Source of the DNA: Symbiodinium natans
Taxonomy: Eukaryota; Sar; Dinophyceae; Suessiales; Symbiodiniaceae
DNA length: 64,000 nt
Assembly: GCA_905221605.1 (NCBI GenBank)
Contig: CAJNDS010001668.1
Location: 62,001-126,000, forward strand
Direction of reading: 5' to 3'
The notes beneath the pieces were generated by a model. It was not told where the DNA came from. It did no database searches and saw only the letters and a list, made by a program, of their open reading frames with translations. Made by a program: the position numbers and the translations under genes. This document shows, in pieces, positions 23,622 through 34,376 of the stretch (positions within the stretch are counted from its first letter, which is position 1; each line of letters begins with the position of its first letter).

Positions 23622-23945
23622 ATGACTCCTTGGGTCAGGTCGACCTGTACAAGGAGAAGGAATCCGAGATCCTGTCGTCTCTTTACAGAAGGGGTCACGA
23701 TGAGCCCTGAGGTTTCTAGGCCTCTCGGATACTTTGCTTCAAAACCAAATCGCAAGGTCGAAGAAGGCAAGGTCTCCGGCGAAGTAGCGAGAAAGCTCCC
23801 TCATATACTTCTGAAATGCTCGGAATTTGCAGAGACCTTACGACCTCGACCTCGCACTCTCTGCAACGAGAGAAGATGGCGCGTCGACAAGAAGCATGCG
23901 AAACGAGGCTTGCGCAAAGCTGCTTCTACCCCGTTCAACCCGTAA
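23622..23945 (+). CDS. Hypothetical 107-codon frame
   Basis: Starts at an ATG (MTPWVRSTC) and ends in a stop. The middle reads like protein (EVSRPLGYFASKPNRKVEEG, then a Lys/Arg-rich tail with RWRVDKKHAKRGLRK). No recognised domain, signal peptide or membrane segment. It lies on the plus strand just past the 3' end of the BT1-type transporter, so it would be convergent with it. A chance frame is possible. Confidence 0.3.
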   Translation: MTPWVRSTCTRRRNPRSCRLFTEGVTMSPEVSRPLGYFASKPNRKVEEGKVSGEVARKLPHILLKCSEFAETLRPRPRTLCNERRWRVDKKHAKRGLRKAASTPFNP

Positions 23946-24165
23946 CCTTCAAGCGAGTATGCTGGGTCATGGTCAGTTTACCTCCAGATCGTCGGCACGC
24001 CAAGATCTCATGTCGCATTGTTACTAAAACAATCCAACTCGACTGCTCTGACCCTGTGGGCTGAGCCCCCCATTCTATCCGTGATGGTCGGGTGTTTAAA
24101 AGTGAGAGAACATGAACAACGATCAACTAGTCTCAACCCTGAGCAGGGTCAGCCAGCTGAGCCGC

Positions 24166-26328
24166 CTAGTTGCAGCCCCCACCACCCACGAACCTGTGGC
24201 AAGCCAGGACGGGGTCCATGTCGAAGACGTCACCCACCAAGGTGTACAGGAGCGACATGCTCAACACAATCGCTGCCAGCAGCGCGTAGTAACACCTGTG
24301 TCTCCATTCACGCTTGCGCCTCTGAGCGTGGCTCTTTTGGCTCGGAAGCAAGCGCAGGACCAAGAGTGGCGCAAGGATGAAGGCGTAGGTCAGGCCGTAA
24401 GAGAAAGCCACCGTCCGGCGGAAGGCCGGCGTATCTTCCACGAAGTTGTCTCGATCGTAAAGCGCTGGTTGGAACAACCCGAAAATCTGGTTCCCCAGTA
24501 GCAAGCCCAACGGATTTGCCACGTTGCTGATGGTCGTGAAGAGCCCTGCCATTAGGCCACAATTGGTGCTGTCGGCCAACTCGTTCACAATGAAGCTGCT
24601 GACAAGGACTGCCATGGACTCCGGCACAGCGCTGACGATTGCCTCACCTAGGAAGAAATACTGGTTTCGCACCACGCCAAAGATGGTCAGAAACGTCGGA
24701 AAAGCATCCAAAGCTACCCCAACGACCGTGGCGACCACCATGATTTTCCGCCAGCTGACATTCAGCATGTACTTCTGCAAGAGCCAGCTGCCGAACAAGG
24801 ATGCGCAGACCCCAAGCATGGAGACCAACTGCATTTGCAAGCTCTTCACGCCGGCCCACTCCATCATGACCCACATGTGCGCTGTGGTGAAGACGGTCGC
24901 GAAGACACCCCTTACGAAGTAGAAGAGCCCAACACCGGCCACCGCCTTGCTCTGAAAGAGGCTCCATGCAGTATGGAAGTACTGCCGCATCGAGACACGT
25001 CGTCCTTGTCCTTCGCGAACATGGCGGATGCAGGACAAGCCTGCAATTATGCCGACCACGGCGTAAATGGAACAGTATTGTCTGTATCCGAGCTGGTGGC
25101 GCTGGTCCCAGGAGCCGTTGAACAGCCGGCCATTGAAGCCGAAACCGGCCAGCATCAGCGACGAAAAAGACCCGGCCAAAGTGACCATCTCCTCATTTTT
25201 CCGAGAAACAGAGAAACAACCTTCTGAGCTTGCCTAACTAGGGCTGCTGGGTTGAAGCATCAGGGCTTCCAATTTCAGGTTGCACCTAGACTCTCCTAAC
25301 CGTACCAGCATACCGAAAACACCCAAACTTCGAAAAGTTCGAAAGCTAAGTCTCAAGCATGGTCTGCGTTCGGCCGCGGCGCTCCTCCTCTTCAGCCTTT
25401 GCATACCTTGCTCGTGCTTATGTTGAGAGTGTGGAGGTGGACCCTAAACCCCAAACCCTAAACCCTAAAACCTGAAGCGCCAGTGGGATACTCGACTATC
25501 AGACCACGACCCGCAGCTCCACTCACCGATAGGCCGATGTTCGCGGAAAAGAGACAGATCGCCAAGGGCACGTAGAAATAATCAGCATCTGGGTTGCAGG
25601 GCAATCGATCGTAAAGATACCCGCCATCTGGTCCCGTACAGAAGTAGGGTTCAGGAAGCCCCATGCAAGCCATAGTGGAATAGGCAATTGTGGTGATAAG
25701 CCAGCCCAGCACCATGTAGGGCCTGCGGCGATATCCGAAGATCGGGCGGGAGTCTGAGACGACACCCATGAAGACTGACAAGACATTCGGAAGGGAGGAC
25801 ATGTTCTGCAAACCTCGGATGATGTCACTGGGGACGTGCAGATAGCCTGCAACCACGCCCATGAGGAAGGCACTGAAGCCTCCAGATACGAAGCCCAAAC
25901 ACCAACAATGGATGACGATGCCCCAATTGCCACGATCACAGAAGTCAAACTCAAAGTGGCTCTCGACCTCCGATGCCCCCTTTTCCATAAAGTCCACATC
26001 GGTACTGGGCGAGTCCTGACTCTTCCTGGGCGGAGGCTCTGGTCAGGAAAAATCAACTTTAAGTTACCATCAATTCGGGATCTAAAGGAAATGCAAGGTT
26101 TTTCCCGGTTAGGGGTAAGTTAAGCTCTCGAAAAGCCCAACAAACCTTCATGAGCCCTTTAGAATCCTCGAAGACCTTCGGCAGATCCGCTAGTCTGACT
26201 TTGAAGAAAAGATCCTCAAGAAGAACCCACAACCCTCAACCCTCAACCCTCAACCCTAAACCCTAAACAGAGCTGGGCTTCACGGTCGCGGCACTCTCCT
26301 CAAGGTGGGCCGGGATGGCGTCTGTCAT
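24166..26328 (-). CDS. Folate-biopterin (BT1/FBT) family transporter, four exons
   Basis: Exons by eye: 26328-26269, 26015-25492, 25406-25355 and 25191-24166. They total 1,662 nt, exactly 553 codons plus stop, with phases matching at every join. Introns are 253, 85 and 163 bp. Intron 1 starts GTTTAGGG, intron 2 GTATCC, intron 3 GAGACT; all three acceptors are AG|G. The protein has a hydrophilic N-terminus and about 12 hydrophobic segments. Exon 2 carries the family motif after segment 2 (IFGYRRRPYMVLGW). Exon 3 is EEEERRGRTQT, matching the family's loop, and exon 4 begins with LAGFGFNG. Known members move folates or pterins across membranes; substrate and membrane here are inference. Odd point: where I recall the family usually having Asp residues (ADVxAD-like), this protein has SGAAGRGLIVEY. 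The C-terminus is basic, then a last hydrophobic segment. Terminal exon end and the first ATG are the least certain parts. Confidence 0.88.
25441..25471 (+). repeat. CCCTAAA-type tract inside transporter intron 2
   Basis: CCCTAAACCCCAAACCCTAAACCCTAAAA on the plus strand, read as TTTAGGG-type repeats in the sense direction of the transporter, about 20 bases past its second intron's donor (25491) and ending 34 bases before the acceptor side (exon starts 25406). Confidence 0.9.
26226..26268 (+). repeat. CCCTAAA/CCCTCAA tract at the donor of transporter intron 1
   Basis: Mixed CCCTCAA and CCCTAAA units. In the sense direction of the transporter the tract begins exactly at the predicted exon 1 end (26269), so the intron starts GTTTAGGGTTTAGGG. 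Confidence 0.9.
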
Positions 26329-26688
26329 CGTGGCGGTGCAACCAGGCACACGATAGTCACTACACGGAGACTTGAGCCGTAGGCACTGGAGTTCGGATTT
26401 CGTGAGTGTAGTGAGAGCCCGCGAAGAACATTCATGAGAGCGCCAAAAAAATAAGGGAATTTGGGCGCTCACTTCAGGCGTCAACTATGAATATGAGCGA
26501 GCAGAAGCACACATGAAGAGAAGCCCGCGTTTAACTGGCGTGCAAAAAGCAGAGCACAGGGTGGTCCTGAACTTCTCCGCGCTTTGAGCCTTTGTCCTCC
26601 TTTCCTTACACAAAGTCCTTTTCAGTCCCAGGCAGCTTCTCGGGCCGCAGGAACCAAAGCGGGGGTAGGCAGGTCTCTACACCTGGCC
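26329..26688. other. Spacer between the two transporter genes
   Basis: A minus-strand frame stays open from 26484 into the transporter's first exon (residues such as RLKSPCSDYRVPGCTAT), so an upstream start or 5' leader is possible. No TATA box or other promoter could be identified, as expected if the genes are trans-spliced. Confidence 0.5.
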
Positions 26689-28835
26689 CTAGGTACACTG
26701 AGTACACTCCTTGCCCTTAGAGGTGTTCTGTACAGGCTCGGTGTTTGAACTCTTGCTAGCCTCCTGGTCGTCCTTCGCGCCCCTGCGCCAGACCAGGGTG
26801 ACGGTGCGCCAGACGGTGGAGGTGCCCAGGGCGCACATGAGCAGCTGAACCAGGGCGTAGATGTTCTGGCCTCCGAAGTCCAGGATAAAGCGGGTGAAGA
26901 TGGGGACAAGGAACCTGCTGATCTGGATCGCCGCCGCGTTCCTCATAGTCTTATATGTCTTATGAGACTTCGGAGGCTATTAAGGGCTAAGCTAAAACAG
27001 GGTGCACTCTAGTAAAATGACAAGTGTTGCTTCGTGCACGTCAGCAGAATGAAAATAGATGAGCCTCTGCACCCGATAGGTTCGGATGTCGTAGCTCGTT
27101 CCCTTCATGGCCGCCCGGGCGGCCCAACCCTGGGCAATGCCATTGGAGACGCCCGAGAAGGCGTAGACCAAAGAGTCGGCGAAGAGCAGGATCCCACCCC
27201 CGAATGGAAATCGCCAGTCAAAGAGCAGGAAGACGCCAGAAAGGGAGATCAAGGTGGATCCCAGGAAGAGCCAAGACTCTCTCACCCACTTCCTGCTCAA
27301 CGCAATGCTGGAGACGATGGTTGTGGCCACAGTGGCCGCCCCGACCATCATGAAGGACGCTCCACAGGCCTCTTTCGACCACCCATATTGCACTTCTAAG
27401 AGCATCATTGTGGAGACCTCGACCGCGGCGATGGTGAAGGCCCGCTCGTAGCAGTAGATGATGATGTTGCTCACAATCTCCTGTCGCGACTCTGGCGGCA
27501 GCTCCTGCGCTTCACCGAAAGTTCAGGGGCATGGCAGCAAGGTAGCCTTACTTTACTGCAAAGTGCCAGTATGACTCGAGAAAACGCCCCAGCATGATTC
27601 CCAGACCATACATGAGGACTCTGACCCTTTTTTTATAGAAGCGTGTTGAGATGCATGTCGCCTCTGGGCTCAGCTCCGCGTCTTGATCCTCATCCGCAGC
27701 TTTTCCATCCTCCTCCGGAGGCGAGACCACCGTCGGCAAGCAGAGAGACGCGGTCGTCAGCACCTGGGCCCAGGAGTAGCCTAGGAACACAAACCTTACT
27801 CTTCGATACTGAAACTTTTGAAGGGGCTTAAGCGGAAGCCTCAAACCCCAAACAAAGGGAATAATTAAGGGCAGGCACCAAAGCTTGAAACATCGCGAGT
27901 CCAACGAAGGACCAGCCCATCATGCTGATGGGAGAAATGTCGCGCCCACTCCGCACTGAGAAGCTGAGTGCCACGAAGCACACTGGGCCCACAATGAAGC
28001 CGGAGTTGCGACACGTGATGGTGATCATGCTCCAGAGCGTCTTCTGGCTGTTCGGCGTGACGACATTCCACATGGTCGTCCAGCACACGATCGGGAGGGC
28101 CTGGAAGAATTGGTTTGCGCCGTTTACGAGGAGGAAGCACCAGAAGGACGTCTTCCTCGTCTCATCGCTCCACTGCGATGCCGCTTGCATCAAAAACGCC
28201 AGGACCAAGTTGCCAGCAAACGCCAACCCTTGGCAGCCGAGATTCAAATATCGACCGAAAGGCTGGTCCCAGTTCACTTCGCTTGTGAGGGGCCTCCCCA
28301 GCATCGTGCCAAGCAGTGCGAAAACCATGGGCGCACCGAGGAAAACCCCACTGGCAGTAGCGGAATGTCCCATGGCCAGTGCGTAATCCAGAGACACCGG
28401 CACAAGCATTGAAAAGTTCACCATCACGAGGAGCCAATATATCGCAAACGTGCATTGCAACGGTAGGCTGTTGGGCTTCTCGTGGTTTGCCAGCAAGGGC
28501 TTTGCCCCTGCAGCCACGAAGGCTTCGTGCGCGGTGAAGAGCAGGCTGAAAACGGCAATCGACAGGATCACGCCGGGGCCGATGGGGACCGTCACAGCTG
28601 AGAAGCCCTGGGCCTGGAGCTCCTCCGTCAGTGGCCCCGCCTCCTTCGACAGAACCGACTCTGAATCCGCAAGTTCTGTTGCGAGGGAGCCCAGAGAGCT
28701 CAGAGTCGAGCGAGTGTAAGCTTCCTGCAGTTGGCTGCTTCCCCGAGCAGCACCCACCTTGCTTCCATCAACGAGAAGGCCCACGCGCAGCGCAAGGAGC
28801 AAGCGAAGCCAAGGCCGGAAATTCATGGACGTCAT
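26689..28835 (-). CDS. Major facilitator superfamily transporter, four exons
   Basis: Exons by eye: 28835-27877, 27794-27557, 27504-27065 and 26941-26689. They sum to 1,890 nt, exactly 629 codons plus stop, with matching phases. Introns are 82, 52 and 123 bp with donors GCCTGC, GTAAAG and GCTCAT, all with AG|G acceptors. The start ATG at 28835 gives a leader MTSMNFRPWLRLLLALRVG that looks like a signal peptide or first membrane segment; a TTG-initiated longer frame is not needed. The body has many hydrophobic segments and ends in a charged Cys-containing tail (KECTQCT). Segments such as ERAFTIAAVEVSTMMLLE and GTSYDIRTY resemble SPX-MFS or CLN7/MFSD8-type carriers, but I cannot assign a subfamily or substrate. 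It lies head to tail with the BT1-type transporter about 360 bp away. The 52-bp intron is unusually short. Confidence 0.8.
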
Positions 28836-28985
28836 GCGACCGACTTGAGATGTCAAGCATCAAGCATCAAAGCACGCATGGGTGCACATCGCTGCGTGGC
28901 ACAGGGGCAGGGGGCAGAACTACCATATCAAAATGAAACGTGTTCCTAGAGTCCACTCAATCCATAAGCCCTCCTAGACTCCTAA
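28836..28985. other. Region upstream of the MFS gene
   Basis: Short unique sequence, then a CTAAACCC fragment at about 28,981-28,990. No promoter motif recognised. Confidence 0.4.
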
Positions 28986-28999
28986 ACCCTACAGCTCAA

Positions 29000-29275
29000 G
29001 GCCCAAACGCGCAATGCCCACAAAAAGATAACGATGCCAAGAAAACCGCACAGTGCCCAAGAAAATGTGCACAATGCCCACGAAAAAGCGCGCAATGCCC
29101 ACGAAAACGTGCAATGCCCACGAAAAACACGCACAACCCCCACGAAAAAAGGCACAATGCCCATGAACAAATGTACAATGCCCGCGAATTGTTGAACAAC
29201 CAATGCCCACGAATTTTTGAACAAAGCCCACGAACGATTTTGAGCAATAACCACGAAATATTGAGCATTGACTTC
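29000..29275 (+). repeat. Degenerate ~19-21-bp minisatellite
   Basis: About a dozen units around CAATGCCCACGAAAA with variable spacers (for example 29067, 29093, 29112, 29155, 29179, 29203), ending in more diverged GCCCACGAAY copies. On the minus strand it would read as repeated F-x-G-H-C-A and similar, but no start or conserved frame supports coding. Confidence 0.9.
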
Positions 29276-29309
29276 GAAAATTCGAGTCCCCACCCAAAAG
29301 AAACAGCGG

Positions 29310-29385
29310 AGCGGACCTGAACCGGTTAAACTCATCAGTCCGACACCGCCACGGAGCGGACCTGAGCGGATCAAACCGATCAGAT
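29310..29385 (+). repeat. Two-copy ~45-bp direct repeat
   Basis: GGAGCGGACCTGA followed by CGG, TTAAAC or ATCAAAC and GATCAG appears twice, at about 29,310 and 29,354. Confidence 0.7.
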
Positions 29386-29479
29386 TAAAAAAAAAACATA
29401 AAAGCGTTCGAGCGAATCCCAAAACCCAAACCTGCCAACAACTTTCGGTCGAAACCCGGCCAAAACTCAGGACATGAAC

Positions 29480-30630
29480 CTACAATTTCTATGAACTAAA
29501 ACCCTAAACCCTAAACCTTAAACCCTGAACCCTAACCCCTACACCATCGACACTTACGCACACCAAACCCTGGCACAGCAAGGCTGGTCATTTTCCCGAG
29601 CGCGTGAGCATTGTGCGGCTCCCCTTGTCCAGCCCTCAGATGGTTTAACCATGATGGCCCTGCGGCACACGGGGTTTAGAGTTGAGGGTTTATGGGTTTA
29701 GGGGGGTGATTTTGAGGTTTGGGTCTTGGCTTGGATGTGTCATCTTGTTGTTGATCTTGCTCTCAAGTCGCAAGACAACTTCTGCAGCCGGGGCTGGGTG
29801 CTTGAAGCTGTCCGGGAACAAACTCCAAACACGAACCCCACCGAACCCTCAAGGCTGAAATCCAAACTCTAGACTCTAGACCCCAACCCTAAATCCCGCA
29901 ACGCTGACCCCTGAAGCCCTCAACCCTGCAATGCTAAGTCCGTGAAATACCCTCTAGACTCTTTTGAACTCTTTTGACTCTAGACCCTGAGAACACCCTA
30001 GAACAGAGTACAGCGGTCCCTGAAAGTTTGACCCCTTGGGGTTCAAAAGAATGGGGCCGCAGCTCGGAGGTCTGGCCTTGTCGGCTCCACAGTCGAAGCT
30101 CGCGCAGCGTCCACTACGAGACACCGAGACCGTGGGAGAAGAGGACGAGCGTCCGGATGTAGGGCTGAGGCCCAGGATCTCGGCTGTTGGTACAAAAAAA
30201 GCTCTTCCAGCAGACTCGCAAAGTTCTAGGAAAGCCTTGGTGAAAAGTTACTGTGCATTCGAGTTCGAGCCAAGTCTCTGCGACCTTCATTGCGGGAGCC
30301 CGTGACGCTGTCGAGGTGTGCCTGGAGCCGATCCTGGCCCTGCTTAAGGGCCTGGAGATCCTGGCAGAAAACCAAGATCCTAAGGTCCGAGACCTCAAGC
30401 TACCAGGCATGCAAGGTATTTCCGTGACACATGAAGCCCAAACAGGTCTGCAAGAAGTTGCGAGGCAGTCTCTCTCCGCAGTTAATTTAGTGGTTAGCTC
30501 CAAAGACAGCCGGCGGTGTAACGTATGAGCCTGAAGGATCAGAACGAATGCCCATAGCTCCTGCCAACCCTAAGCGTTATAAATCCTGTAAACCCCAACA
30601 GGCGCCCTTATAAACCTCCAATACTCGGGC
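29480..30630. other. Telomere-like repeats and weak exon-like frames
   Basis: CCCTAAA-type units at about 29,500-29,545, TTTAGGG-type at 29,668-29,720 and degenerate CCCT-rich sequence to about 30,000. A plus-strand frame at 30253-30528 reads somewhat like protein (GARDAVEVCLEPILALLKGL; VARQSLSAVNLVVSSKD) and ends in a stop, but an equally long minus frame overlaps it. No family recognised. Confidence 0.4.
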
Positions 30631-30635
30631 TCTAT

Positions 30636-30722
30636 TCACGCATCCAGCTGCCCAGCCCTTGGTGGCACGTCCTGCTTCAGCTCGGCGGCGTTGTCGGGAC
30701 CCCTCTTTAGATCCAGGATCTC
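30636..30722 (-). CDS. Exon-like frame, possible terminal exon, product unknown
   Basis: Acceptor GCGAG|G at 30723 opens 28 codons plus a stop, starting EILDLKRGPDNAAELKQD. The charged, helix-prone composition resembles the other exon islands at 32-36 kb. The next minus-strand island upstream is at 32,036-32,099. Confidence 0.3.
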   Translation of the reverse strand, partial: EILDLKRGPDNAAELKQDVPPRAGQLDA

Positions 30723-31419
30723 CTCGCAGAAGGCGTATAAGAACCAAAGCAACCAAAATCTGCCGAGGCCTCGGGCCGAAGCAGCATTGGAAGTCTTAAA
30801 GTTTTGGGTTTGGGGCTTGGGATTTCCTGCTGGGGACCCCCTTGATTGCCGCGTCCACGTCCTGTCCAACGCAAGGGTGTGCTAACTTCGAGTCCCGAAA
30901 GCAGTTTTGCGGGTCTTGCCTCGAGTGAGCATGGCATGTCCAGATCTGCCCTTCCAAATTTGACTGGGCTCAGAGGGATCTTCAGGCCGTCCTTTGAAAG
31001 CTGGCTGTGAGTGTGGCGGTTGCGCGTGGCTGCGACTCAGTATAGTGTACGTGCAGGCCGGCATGAGAGCAAAGGTGAGAGAAAAGGCCTTGATTTGTAG
31101 CAGTTCCCGAGAGTCATCAGATGGAGGGGCTCACATGGGTTTGTAGTGGTTAAATACTGGAAGCGCAAAGATAATAAGAAAAAAACCCTTAAAAAATGCT
31201 GTAACTTTCATGCGCTCATGAGCTTCGCTCTTCCAAAAGCTTCGTGAAACTGAATGCATGAACTTGCTGCCAAAAGTTCTGCTCCCCCCCCCCCCCCACC
31301 CTCTGCAACTCATTTGCTTCAATGTGTGCCCGCACCGTGGTGCCCGGCCGAAGCGAAAAAATAGGTCCGCAACCCTAGGCCATCCTATAGATCCCGAAGA
31401 AACTTGTATTGAAAAGCCC

Positions 31420-32270
31420 GGAGAAGCTTTCCTTATCGCATGTCACTCAACACTAGACACTGAACTCCGGCGCAGAGCCAAGGGCGTCTGAGGAGTTGCA
31501 TGTCCGCACCTAAATCCCCAGTGTGCGACAGATCTGGAGGATGAAGTGTTAAGGCACATCGGGTTAAGGGTTTGAGGGCTTGAGGGAATGAAGGTCTTAG
31601 GCTTAAGGCTCTTGACGGGTTTCGGGCTTGAGGCCTTGGCGTTTAAGGTTTAGTGCTTGAGGTGTTGGGGATTTGAGACGGTTGGGGTTTAGGGTTTTGG
31701 GTTTGAGGGTCCAGTCAGGGCTTCCGATCGTCCTGGATGGGGCGGTCTGGGGGGGTTGAGGGCCTGGAATCGGACTCGGTCCGGATTGAAACTGGGGGAT
31801 GGAGCTGAGCGTGCACGGAAAGCGCGTGGAGAACTACCTGCGCAGCTCCATGACTACATCTTCCTGAGCTGTGACGGCGAGGAGTGCGTGAAAGGCACGA
31901 AGGAGCTGAGCGAGGGTAAAATGCACGAGAAGGTGCATTCTCGGACTAACAAGTCCTGTTGTCAAAAACCTTCCCCCAAACCCTAAACCCCCCTAAACCC
32001 TAAACCGCAAGCCCTAGCCCTAGCCCTGAATACTTGCAGCCTTGAGCCGGTCCTGCGTCAGCTCCGCCGCGAGAGCCTTCTGTTCCGACACCTCCTCCAA
32101 TAGGGGAAACAGTGCCGGAGAGTCTCTAGCATTTCTTCGCGTGCCCCTTGAGATTCTGATCCCCCCCTTCTGCGACGCCTCTGCTTTGATGCCCGATGTC
32201 CCCGGCCGAGGCGAACCGCGTAGCGACAAAATACGCCCGCAACCCTAGGCTATCTACAAGGGTTTTTTCC
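31420..32270. repeat. Segmental duplicate, left copy
   Basis: Matches the right copy at about 33,678-34,265 in order: GCTTTCCTTATCGCATGTCA, GGATGAAGTGTTAAGGCAC, GATTGAAACTGGGG, GGACTAACAAGTCCTGTTG, then the exon-like block with TTGAGCCGGTCCTGCGT. The right copy is shorter, having lost sequence in the middle. Confidence 0.85.
32036..32099 (-). CDS. Coiled-coil-like exon, copy 1 of 3
   Basis: The minus-strand frame reads EEVSEQKALAAELTQDRLKAA, regular enough in hydrophobic spacing for a short coiled coil. Related copies: 34176-34114 (EEVSRQRAQVAGLTQDRLKAA) and 34753-34693 (EEVSEQKALMADLTQDRLKAA). The three copies keep the frame despite many base changes, while flanking telomere-like sequence differs. 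Product unknown. Confidence 0.4.
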
Positions 32271-33640
32271 ATCCTGCACAACTGGGGCAAAACCACATCG
32301 CAGGGCGGACGGCGAGGCTATCCGGGGTACACTCACTTCTGGTGTGCATCAGTATCGATCTTGCTCTTGTCCACCGGTCGAAGACTCAACGCCAAACCCC
32401 ATACAAGCGTAACGCACACATCTGAAGTATCTCTTCGCAAGATCTTCCCGCTGCTAAGCAAAAAAAAGTCTGACATGTTCTCGGACTTAGCCGTCTACCT
32501 CAAGCCTCCAAGAAAGAAAACCAACCAGCTGGTCTACTGTAGTTGGGTATTCTTCTAGCGGTGCAGCTTTGTTGGGGTTCTATTTGATAATTGGACCACA
32601 AGCTCAGAGCGCAGGACTTTTTTTGCCGCCCTTGTTGCACTTGGGAGGGTTGTTGGCCTGCCACAGCAATGCTGCGACACGAGACGATTGGGAAAGGCGT
32701 TTCCTCTGGAAAGCTGAGATGTCATGAGTCCTGGTGTGCTCAGTCGCGGAAGTAGTAGTGCAACAATTCGGATGCCAGGCAACCCCCCCCTCGCTTCCTG
32801 TACTGGGCTGACCAGGGCAATCGTTCAATCGTCTGGGCCATGGAGATGACTTGAGCGTCTACCAGGGGATGACTGAAGACAAAGAGGTGAGACACTGCTT
32901 GCTGTTGGGGTGATGCTGTTGGGGCCTTTTGTGTGCTTAATTCGGTAATTCGTGGCATCGTGCAGCTCGGAATTTGTAATTTCCCTGTGCCATTGCTGGT
33001 ACCTGGTACTGCCACCGCGAAACTCGGATCTTGTAACTAGTACTTGGTTCAGCGCGTCGTGTCTAATGTACAGCATTTTCATGTAGGAGGAGTGTTGCAA
33101 GTTGGTGCGGATCGGCTCACCGAGTTCGGCTTGGCCTTGAGACACCCTAACTCAGGGTAGGAGGTGTGTGTGTGTGTGTGTGTGCGGACGAACAAAATCG
33201 TAGTGGGCTCAGTTTGTGCATCCAGTGAGGATACGGTACCCATTGGTATGGTGGATGTAGCTGGATGCAGCATCCTGTCGACCCTGTGGTAAGGCGTGTA
33301 GAAGAGACAGCCAAGTCTATAAGTACATGGCCTCAACGGCTTCCCATTTGTTGTGCCCTTTTTGCTCTTGGGGCTTGGCTCCTGACATTTGTGGTTGTGA
33401 AGCGTTCTGGTACTCAGCGATCTTGGGAGGGTTTATTTGCCACCCGCCCAGCACTCTCGCACAACTCCAGAGGGTCAGTTGGTTTGCAACTGTGCGGGTG
33501 TTTTTTTGCCACCCGCCTAGCGGACCCCAGAGGGATCACTCCGCAGGGAACAGTCGTGGGTCTGCGTGGTTCAGAGGCAAAAGGGGCCCCGATGCAGTCC
33601 AACAACCCCGTTCCGGTACAACCCCCCCACTAACCCCCAG
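32271..33640. other. Spacer without a recognised gene
   Basis: Contains a (GT)n run at 33,164-33,184 and two copies of TTTTTTGCCACCCGCCTAGC-like sequence at 33,434-33,452 and 33,512-33,531. Open frames on both strands (for example plus 33327-33719, minus 32825-33145) have no recognised motif. Confidence 0.4.
33164..33184 (+). repeat. (GT)n microsatellite
   Basis: About ten GT units. Confidence 0.85.
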
Positions 33641-33677
33641 CCATACGTGCGGGTTTAGGGTTCAGGGTTTAGGGTTG

Positions 33678-34265
33678 AGAAGCTTTCCTTATCGCATGTC
33701 ACTCAACACTAGACACTGAACTCCGGCGCAGAGCCCAGGGCGTCTGAGGAATTGGATGTCCGCACCTAAATTCCCAATGTGCGACAGATCTCGAGGATGA
33801 AGTGTTAAGGCACATAGGGTTGAGGGTGTGAGGGCTTTAGGGAATTAAGGGGTTAGGCATCAGGCTCTTGACGGGGTTGGGGCCTGAGGTCTTGGGGCTT
33901 GAGGTTCAGGGGACGGTTGGGGTTTGGGGTTTGGGGTTTTGGGGTTGAGGGCCTGGAATCGGATTCGGCCCGGATTGAAACTGGGGCTTTTGACGTCCTG
34001 CAAACTGCGCATTCTCGGACTAGCAAGTCCTGTTGTCAAAAACCTTCCCTTATAAACCCTAAACCCCCCTAAATGCCCCCTAAAACCTAAACATCAAACC
34101 TTTCTGAATGCTTGCAGCCTTGAGCCGGTCCTGCGTGAGCCCAGCCACCTGAGCCCTCTGTCTCGACACCTCCTCCAAAACAGGGGAAATAACGCCCAGG
34201 GAGTCTCCATTACTTCTTCGCGTGCCACCTGAAATCCTGCCCCCCGCGACTCCTCTGCTTGCGAC
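33678..34265. repeat. Segmental duplicate, right copy
   Basis: Shorter partner of 31,420-32,270, with clear sequence divergence throughout, so the duplication is not recent. A third fragment, at about 34,660-34,753, carries only the last part (GTTGAGGGCGAATCGGAC through the exon-like block). Confidence 0.85.
34114..34176 (-). CDS. Coiled-coil-like exon, copy 2 of 3
   Basis: Frame with EEVSRQRAQVAGLTQDRLKAA; same frame as the copies at 32036-32099 and 34693-34753. Residue changes are moderate (EQK to RQR). Product unknown. Confidence 0.35.
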
Positions 34266-34302
34266 TAGGGTTTAGGGTTTAGGGTTTAGGGTTTAGGGTT
34301 AG
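34264..34302 (+). repeat. TTTAGGG array, about five units
   Basis: Pure TTTAGGG heptamers on the plus strand, opposite to most nearby tracts, about 75 bp before the foldback at 34,377. Confidence 0.95.
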
Positions 34303-34376
34303 CCGTTACCTGGGAGTTCGTGCTACGCCCGGTGGCCAGTGAAAGACCTGTGCCATGGCCGCTGCTGGCAATTTGC

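Noticed and set aside
27643-28412. Plus-strand frames over the MFS gene
   Set aside because: Antisense shadows of an exon set that sums exactly to a full-length transporter.
29000-29275. Repetitive protein read from the minisatellite
   Set aside because: Frames exist only because the unit lacks stops; unit lengths are not all multiples of three, and the frame shifts between units.
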